Assembly: GCA_001717015.1 (NCBI GenBank)
Contig: MAGV01000053.1
Coordinates: 1,245-7,645, forward strand
Source: Candidatus Methanosuratincola petrocarbonis (ex Vanwonterghem et al. 2016)
GTDB lineage: Archaea; Thermoproteota; Methanomethylicia; Methanomethylicales; Methanomethylicaceae
Direction of reading: 5' to 3'
Length of the DNA stretch: 6,401 nucleotides
A program made the translations under genes and the position numbers. Shown here one piece after another: positions 1 through 3,752 of the stretch. Below the pieces are notes generated by a model. The model was not told the DNA's origin and did no database searches. It saw only the letters and a list, made by a program, of their open reading frames with translations. The stretch's first letter is position 1, and each line of letters opens with the position of its first letter.

Positions 1-2
1 GG

Positions 3-2738
3 GAGGTCGGACCGCAGGACACGATCCGGGTTGACTACGAGTACTTCGCAGGCGGCCTTGGGGTGCCGGTGGAGTATAAGCGGATCTTCTACGGCGGGTC
101 TTTTGCATGGAAGCCCACAGAGGAACTCAAGCTGGGTGTTGATATCATCCGCGCCCAGGATCAGCCGGCGCCCATATCAGGACAAGAGCGGGTTCGCACC
201 ATGCCCAGCACGCACACGGTGGTGGGCGTGTCTATGGAGGCAAAGAAGGGGAGCTTGAGCTTTGATGTGGACGTTGCCTGGAGCCACGAGATCTTCCCCT
301 ACGATGACAACCGGCGCAAGAACACCTCGAGCAGGATAAACGACATAATGTTCGTCACCGACGATGGTGGCAATGAATATGTGCTTTTTGCGCACCAGAA
401 CGGCCTTGCGGTCTATGCTGGCGGCAGGTGGAAGCACTACACCCCGGCATCGGGCCTTGCCGGGTGGACCGTGTATGACATGGCTGCATCCGGAGACCTG
501 TGGTTCTTCGCTACAGAAGCCGGGCTGACGGTGGTCACAGCCAGGGCAGGCTCGGGCGGCGAGCCGCCGTTTGACCGCGTGGACAACTGGCGGCGTTACT
601 ACGAAACCGACGGCCTGCCCAGCCAGAAGGTTCTCTCTGTGCTCGTGGACGGCGCGACCGTCTGGGTCGGAACCGACTCTGGGCTTGCGAGAGCAAACGT
701 AGGAAACCTCAAGAGATGGCAGGTGTTTGATGCAAAGTCCAACCCTGAGATCTTGAGCGAGGTCATCACCGACATCGCGGTCTCGAAGACCACGGGGGAT
801 CTTTATATCGCCACGCCCTCCGGCCTCATGTCCTTCGACGGTGCAAGGTTCACTACCGAGTTTGGCGGCATGGCGGTAACCGAGGTCGCCGTGCCCTCTG
901 GACCCGTCGGGGAGGGGGACGCATACGCGGCCACGGACTCCGGTATCCGGTTCAAGGAAGAACCCGACGGATCCTGGCAGGCGCTCGAGGGCACCGCGGG
1001 AACAAGGTGGCACGCGGTGCGGGAAGGAGGCTCCGTCCTCCTGTGCGGCGGGGACGACGGCCTGTACCTGTATGACGGGCTTGGCACGCCCGTCCGCGTG
1101 GATGCCACGGCGGGCAGGGTGATAACGGCTATAGCCTGCGATGAGCTGGAAGACTTCGTCTGGGCGGGCGAGGAGGCGGATGAGCTCTACAAGCTTTCGC
1201 TTTGGGAAGGGTCTTTGTGCTACCCGGGCTTCCGCGAGCACCTCCAGGAGGAGACCGGGATCTCGGGCAAGGACGACCACAGATATGCCGATGTCCCCGC
1301 CGACGAGCACACCTACACAGGGTATGCAGGCGCGGCCTCTATAAGCTTCGACTTTGGCTCAGGGAGAGTGTACGGCGGATGCGAGCGCGTGGAGCCTACC
1401 TTCCTTGCCATAGGGGCACGCGGTCGCCAGGACCTTACCCAGTCCCGCATAGGCGCATCCTACCCGGTGTGGAAGAACCTGTCGCTCAAGGCCGAGCACG
1501 CCGTCCGCGCAACCCGTCCCGTTGACATCACGGACAAAAGTGGCTCGGAGGCCGAGCTTCTAACCGTGACGACGGATTCTGTAGGTCTTGCGTGGAAGCT
1601 TGGTCCCGAGATTGACTTAGACTACATCCTCGAGCGAATAGACAAGACCGAACGCGAGGGGCCAGAGGCCGAGCGGACCACCTACTCCATTATGGCCAGA
1701 GAGAGACTGTTTTCTGACAAGCTCACCATCGGCGCAGGCTACGAGAAGGTCTCCTATGAGGACCTGGAGAAGCCCAGGAACTCGTACATAGCTTATAACC
1801 TGAAAGGCGACCTTGTATACACGCCCTCTAAGAGCACGGTCCTCAAGCTATACTATCGCTTCCCCTTGCGGGTGGTCACAATAGATGGTACGGAGAAAGG
1901 CAGCCGCGACCTCGGGGGCACGATCTCCTGGGGCGACCGGCTCGGGCCTGTGAGGATGAGCGTGCAATTCTCGCAGTACGCGAGGACCGACGTGCCTGCG
2001 GATGTCACGCGTCTCCAAAGGCGCGGAAACGCACGGGTCAGCTTGCAGGCATTCGAGATTGGCCGGCTTCGGCTCACTCCCTCGGGGAGTCTGACATGGG
2101 ACTACCTTGAGCCCACGAGGGGCGAGCCCCGCACGCTCCTTGCGGGTGATGCCGTGTTCAAGGGTGAACTCGCCGCATGGCGGACTGACCTGCGTCTGAA
2201 GAAGACGGGAACCACCTACCACCAATCGGAGAAGGTGAATACCGATGGTGAAGTATCGACCTCCGTGTCTTACGTCGGGTTTGAGAGATTCACTCCAAGC
2301 GCTGAGGTGCGCTGGAAGACATCATCACAGGTCCATCCTGCCTTGGGCGAAAGGGAGACCGAATCCCTGGGCGCCACCCTGCGCCTGCGCTGGAAAATCG
2401 GCAGAGGCTCCAGCGACACGCTGAGCGGCTGGCGCAATCAAACGCGAAGCGAAAAGGACGACCTTGTGACCCGCGGCGCGGGCAACAGCTTCACTTACTC
2501 GCCTGGCACGAAACTGTCGGCCACAGTAGGCGCCTCGCTCGAGCGTACAAGCGGCATAAAGAGCCTTGTAAACTATGACGAGACCCGGGCGGAGGCAAGC
2601 CTCACCGCAGAGTACAAGCTCACCGACGTCTGGCGCGTATCCCTCACCCTGGGCTATATACGCGGCGTAAGCACCACCACCACCCCCGCGGGGTTTAACA
2701 CCTGCACGGCCACCTTGAAGATCATCGCCAGCTTCTAG
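3..2738 (+). CDS. Outer-membrane beta-barrel protein with a seven-bladed beta-propeller domain (5' partial)
   Basis: The frame is open from the window's left edge and stops at TAG 2736-2738, giving 911 residues; the true start lies upstream, and the GTG at 63 is only an internal codon. Residues 1 to about 105 read as beta strands (segments around YKRIFYGGSFAWKP and VVGVSMEAKKGSLSF). Residues about 115-403 hold seven repeats of the Reg_prop type, the clearest being VWVGTDSGL at 220-228, with DGLP linkers typical of these propellers. From about residue 430 to the end, alternating polar and hydrophobic strands with short turns continue to a terminal Phe (LKIIASF), the usual recognition signal for outer-membrane barrel assembly. 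I infer a surface or outer-membrane protein in which a propeller interrupts or precedes the barrel. The exact family is not recognised. Periplasmic or surface beta-sheet repeats without a true barrel remain possible. Confidence 0.85.
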   Translation, partial: EVGPQDTIRVDYEYFAGGLGVPVEYKRIFYGGSFAWKPTEELKLGVDIIRAQDQPAPISGQERVRTMPSTHTVVGVSMEAKKGSLSFDVDVAWSHEIFPYDDNRRKNTSSRINDIMFVTDDGGNEYVLFAHQNGLAVYAGGRWKHYTPASGLAGWTVYDMAASGDLWFFATEAGLTVVTARAGSGGEPPFDRVDNWRRYYETDGLPSQKVLSVLVDGATVWVGTDSGLARANVGNLKRWQVFDAKSNPEILSEVITDIAVSKTTGDLYIATPSGLMSFDGARFTTEFGGMAVTEVAVPSGPVGEGDAYAATDSGIRFKEEPDGSWQALEGTAGTRWHAVREGGSVLLCGGDDGLYLYDGLGTPVRVDATAGRVITAIACDELEDFVWAGEEADELYKLSLWEGSLCYPGFREHLQEETGISGKDDHRYADVPADEHTYTGYAGAASISFDFGSGRVYGGCERVEPTFLAIGARGRQDLTQSRIGASYPVWKNLSLKAEHAVRATRPVDITDKSGSEAELLTVTTDSVGLAWKLGPEIDLDYILERIDKTEREGPEAERTTYSIMARERLFSDKLTIGAGYEKVSYEDLEKPRNSYIAYNLKGDLVYTPSKSTVLKLYYRFPLRVVTIDGTEKGSRDLGGTISWGDRLGPVRMSVQFSQYARTDVPADVTRLQRRGNARVSLQAFEIGRLRLTPSGSLTWDYLEPTRGEPRTLLAGDAVFKGELAAWRTDLRLKKTGTTYHQSEKVNTDGEVSTSVSYVGFERFTPSAEVRWKTSSQVHPALGERETESLGATLRLRWKIGRGSSDTLSGWRNQTRSEKDDLVTRGAGNSFTYSPGTKLSATVGASLERTSGIKSLVNYDETRAEASLTAEYKLTDVWRVSLTLGYIRGVSTTTTPAGFNTCTATLKIIASF
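345..1211 (+). other. Seven-repeat Reg_prop-like beta-propeller domain within gene 1
   Basis: Seven successive blades can be read: YVLFAHQNGLAVYAGGRW, LWFFATEAGLTVV, VWVGTDSGLARANVGNLKRW, LYIATPSGLMSFDG, AYAATDSGIRFKEEPDGSW, VLLCGGDDGLYLYDG and VWAGEEADELYKL. Each has the W/Y-x-(G/A)-T-x-x-G-(L/I) core followed by a strand and an aromatic residue. This is the pattern of the two-component regulator propeller repeat, known from the periplasmic sensors of hybrid histidine kinases. No kinase follows here, so the propeller more likely serves as an extracytoplasmic binding or interaction module. Blade boundaries are approximate; blades 1 and 7 are the most divergent. Confidence 0.75.
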
Positions 2739-2740
2739 AG

Positions 2741-2797
2741 GAACCTTGCCGGTACGTTGCTTCTGTGGTCGGGCCGGCATTTCGATCTGTAAGGTTC
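2741..2797 (+). repeat. Compound stem-loop just after the gene 1 stop codon
   Basis: GAACCTT (2741-2747) pairs with AAGGTTC (2791-2797). The adjoining GCCGG (2748-2752) pairs with CCGGC (2774-2778), leaving a 12-nt bulge on the 3' side and a loop of about 21 nt. T2753 can add a wobble with G2773 only when the plus strand is transcribed. It starts 3 bp past the stop codon but has no T-run after it, so it is not a standard intrinsic terminator. It could protect the 3' end of the gene 1 transcript or be the first helix of a larger RNA. Confidence 0.5.
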
Positions 2798-2823
2798 ACT
2801 GGAGGTTATGGAACTACAAGAGG

Positions 2824-2868
2824 CCCCTCTCCCACGCAGGTTCCTTCCAGACCTGCACGTGAGAGGGG
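2824..2868 (-). repeat. Long imperfect inverted repeat (18-nt arms, 9-nt centre)
   Basis: Arm 2824-2841 (CCCCTCTCCCACGCAGGT) faces arm 2851-2868 (ACCTGCACGTGAGAGGGG). As plus-strand RNA, 15 of 18 positions pair, with C-U, A-C and C-A mismatches. As minus-strand RNA two of those become U-G and G-U wobbles, so 17 of 18 pair, and the loop becomes CTGGAAGGA with a GGAA centre. This asymmetry favours minus-strand transcription or a DNA-level element. Neither side has a T-run. It may be a terminal hairpin of a mobile element or a REP-like palindrome; no transposase gene is visible in the window. Confidence 0.55.
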
Positions 2869-3056
2869 TCCGCGGTGGCTCAACGGTCCAGGGTACGGTA
2901 AGGAGTTCTCTCCGGGTCCCCACAGGCGAAGAACGAGATGCCGGGCGTCGCCGCGCATATCCCAGGGTGTCTAACCCTCTAGAAGGACCGCTTCAGCGTC
3001 GCCTCTCGCTGCACGGATAATCCTGCTACTAACGGCTGCCAGCGCATGCGCTCACA

Positions 3057-3301
3057 GTGTCTGCTAGAGCACCTGCCTTTGCACCTTCGCCTGGCGCTGC
3101 ACGGTTGTGTAAGCATGTGTCGCTCGCCGATGAAGGCTGTCCGTAAGGCTGTCCGTCCTCGAGCAGTTAAGGACGTCCAGGAGACCGGCGACCGCCAGCT
3201 CTTGTCGAATTCCCGACACCCGAGTAGATTGCGTTCAACCGAGAACCGCCTGGCAGGCTTCTGCTAGACAAAGGCAGCATGCTCTGATGTAGCTTCGACA
3301 C
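3057..3301 (+). ncRNA. Candidate structured RNA domain closed by a four-part long-range stem
   Basis: The two ends pair in order, all by Watson-Crick bases: GTGTC 3057-3061 with GACAC 3297-3301; GCTA 3063-3066 with TAGC 3290-3293; GAGCA 3067-3071 with TGCTC 3280-3284; and TGCCTTTG 3074-3081 with CAAAGGCA 3269-3276. That is 22 pairs in one register across more than 180 nt. Inside, CTGGCG 3091-3096 pairs with CGCCAG 3193-3198 and GTCGC 3119-3123 with GCGAC 3188-3192. With hairpin 3098-3111 (GGTT loop) these could form a three-way junction. Further hairpins are 3154-3175, 3203-3218 and 3253-3264. The G-U pair in hairpin 3098-3111 and a possible T3124-G3187 wobble favour the plus strand. I do not recognise the family: RNase P, tmRNA, SRP, group I and group II intron hallmarks were looked for and not found. 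No promoter could be assigned. Confidence 0.42.
3133..3156. repeat. Perfect 12-bp tandem duplication
   Basis: AAGGCTGTCCGT occurs twice head to tail (3133-3144 and 3145-3156) with no mismatch. It lies inside the candidate RNA domain, just before hairpin CGTCCT 3154-3159 / AGGACG 3170-3175, whose left arm overlaps the end of the second copy. It may be a recent slippage duplication or a repeated pairing segment of the RNA. Confidence 0.9.
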
Positions 3302-3324
3302 GTAACTTGGCGACCGCAGGATCG

Positions 3325-3349
3325 TCCTCCATCAGGATAGAGGAGGTTT
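3325..3349 (+). terminator. Weak terminator-like hairpin
   Basis: CCTCC (3326-3330) pairs with GGAGG (3342-3346) around an 11-nt loop, followed only by TTT and then C residues. An alternative register, TCCTC 3325-3329 with GAGGA 3340-3344, is also possible. It sits about 25 bp after the candidate RNA domain and just before an A+T-rich stretch, a sensible place for an RNA 3' end. The short stem and short T-run make this a weak call. Confidence 0.25.
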
Positions 3350-3665
3350 CCCCATCATTCGAAGTTATCCTATAAGAACAAAATTAGAAAACGACATAAT
3401 TCTCTGAAGGATATGACAAGCAGGGAGTGGTAATGGGAAGCTACAGAAAACGCCACTCGGGCGGGGAATAATCGTGTCCACGACACCATAGGAATTAAAT
3501 CGGACACGGCTCTGCGCCGTGAAAGCGGTCCCTGCGTCCTCGACCCGAGACCGCTGCGGACAAGGGGGGTGACGAGGGCAGAGAGCTAGCGCATGGGTTT
3601 GATGCCCGGCGAGGCCGGTCCGGGCAACGACTAATGAGGTCGGATTTTCGGAAGGAGGGACGAAC
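3350..3665 (+). promoter_or_regulatory. A+T-rich segment and structured leader upstream of the protease gene
   Basis: The only strongly A+T-rich stretch of the window is about 3365-3405 and is the likeliest promoter region. Hexamers such as TATAAG (3371-3376) and CATAAT (3395-3400) are present, but no well-spaced -35 box could be found, so none is annotated. Downstream, several stems can form: GAGTGG 3425-3430 with CCACTC 3453-3458; CGTGTCC 3473-3479 with GGACACG 3502-3508; ACGGC 3506-3510 with GCCGT 3516-3520; AGCGGTC 3524-3530 with GACCGCT 3549-3555; GCCCGG 3604-3609 with CCGGGC 3620-3625; and CGAC 3628-3631 with GTCG 3639-3642. GTGTC 3474-3478 can instead pair with GACAC 3482-3486. This density of stems in a leader of about 245 nt suggests cis-acting control. 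Cyclic-di-GMP, cyclic-di-AMP, cobalamin, TPP and SAM riboswitch core sequences were looked for and not recognised. Confidence 0.4.
3652..3659 (+). promoter_or_regulatory. Ribosome binding site that fixes the TTG start of the protease gene
   Basis: AAGGAGGG includes the full AGGAGG anti-16S match (3653-3658), with 7 nt between the end of GGAGG and TTG 3666-3668. The in-frame TGA at 3600-3602 leaves no upstream ATG, GTG or TTG, so TTG 3666 is the first possible start. The sequence right after it gives a basic-then-hydrophobic signal sequence, which confirms the choice. Confidence 0.85.
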
Positions 3666-3752
3666 TTGGTTACAAGTAGGCACGCCAGATGGCTGGTGCT
3701 GGTCTCAATCGTGACCGTCCTGGTGCTTGCGTTCTCGTGTGGCGTTCCTGCC
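3666..3752 (+). other. Signal sequence with a lipobox-like LAFSC
   Basis: Residues 5-8 are basic and 9-23 strongly hydrophobic. Two cleavage sites are possible. Signal peptidase I could cut after VPA (residue 29, before Lys30). Cys25 in LAFSC also fits the broad prokaryotic lipoprotein pattern as I recall it: small residue at -1, hydrophobic or small at -2 to -4, Arg within the first seven residues and no charge in the preceding six. The Phe at -2 is uncommon for a lipobox. If Cys25 is lipidated, the anchor lies in the part removed with the prodomain, so protease maturation would free the active enzyme. Confidence 0.7.

Larger units (their letters stand above)
2739..3056. other. Non-coding stretch with several hairpins
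   Basis: Short open frames exist on both strands here, but none has a ribosome binding site, family resemblance or residue composition like the two real genes. The stretch instead holds paired elements: hairpins at 2741-2797 and 2824-2868 (listed separately), CGGTCC 2884-2889 with GGACCG 2985-2990, GGAG 2902-2905 with CTCC 2910-2913, AGGGT 2964-2968 with ACCCT 2974-2978, and CAGCG 2994-2998 with CGCTG 3007-3011. AGCGCATGCGCT at 3041-3052 is a perfect 12-bp palindrome. A 10-bp inverted pair, CTTCTAGAGG at 2732-2741 and CCTCTAGAAG at 2976-2985, overlaps the stop codon of gene 1, but its TCTAGA core is itself palindromic. It may be the 3' UTR of gene 1, part of a structured RNA, or a decayed mobile element. 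Confidence 0.5.

Noticed and set aside
63..65. GTG at 63 as the start of gene 1
   Set aside because: The frame is open to the window edge, the sequence before it reads as the same beta-strand protein, and there is no ribosome binding site or signal sequence at this point.
177..1310. A 377-codon open frame on the minus strand opposite gene 1
   Set aside because: It lies wholly antisense to the propeller region, has no recognisable domain, and arises from the high GC content and codon bias of the real plus-strand gene.
2824..2868. SRP RNA helix 8, suggested by the GGAAGGA loop on the minus strand
   Set aside because: The conserved unpaired bases flanking the SRP loop are replaced by ordinary base pairs, and the rest of an SRP RNA is absent.
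2969..2975. An integron attC site, suggested by GTCTAAC
   Set aside because: No matching GTTRRRY partner or flanking attC stem was found, and no cassette structure is present.
3225..3250. A tRNA T-arm, suggested by GTTCAACC
   Set aside because: No 5-bp stem surrounds it, and no acceptor or anticodon arm can be found at the right distances.
3046..3267. A 73-codon plus-strand frame in the intergenic region
   Set aside because: It has no ribosome binding site, its residues look like translated non-coding DNA, and it coincides with the paired segments of the candidate RNA.
3420..3665. A cyclic-di-GMP (GEMM) or cyclic-di-AMP riboswitch in the protease leader
   Set aside because: A few short stretches look similar (for example AAGCTACAG at 3439-3447), but the conserved core sequences and stem order do not match either class.
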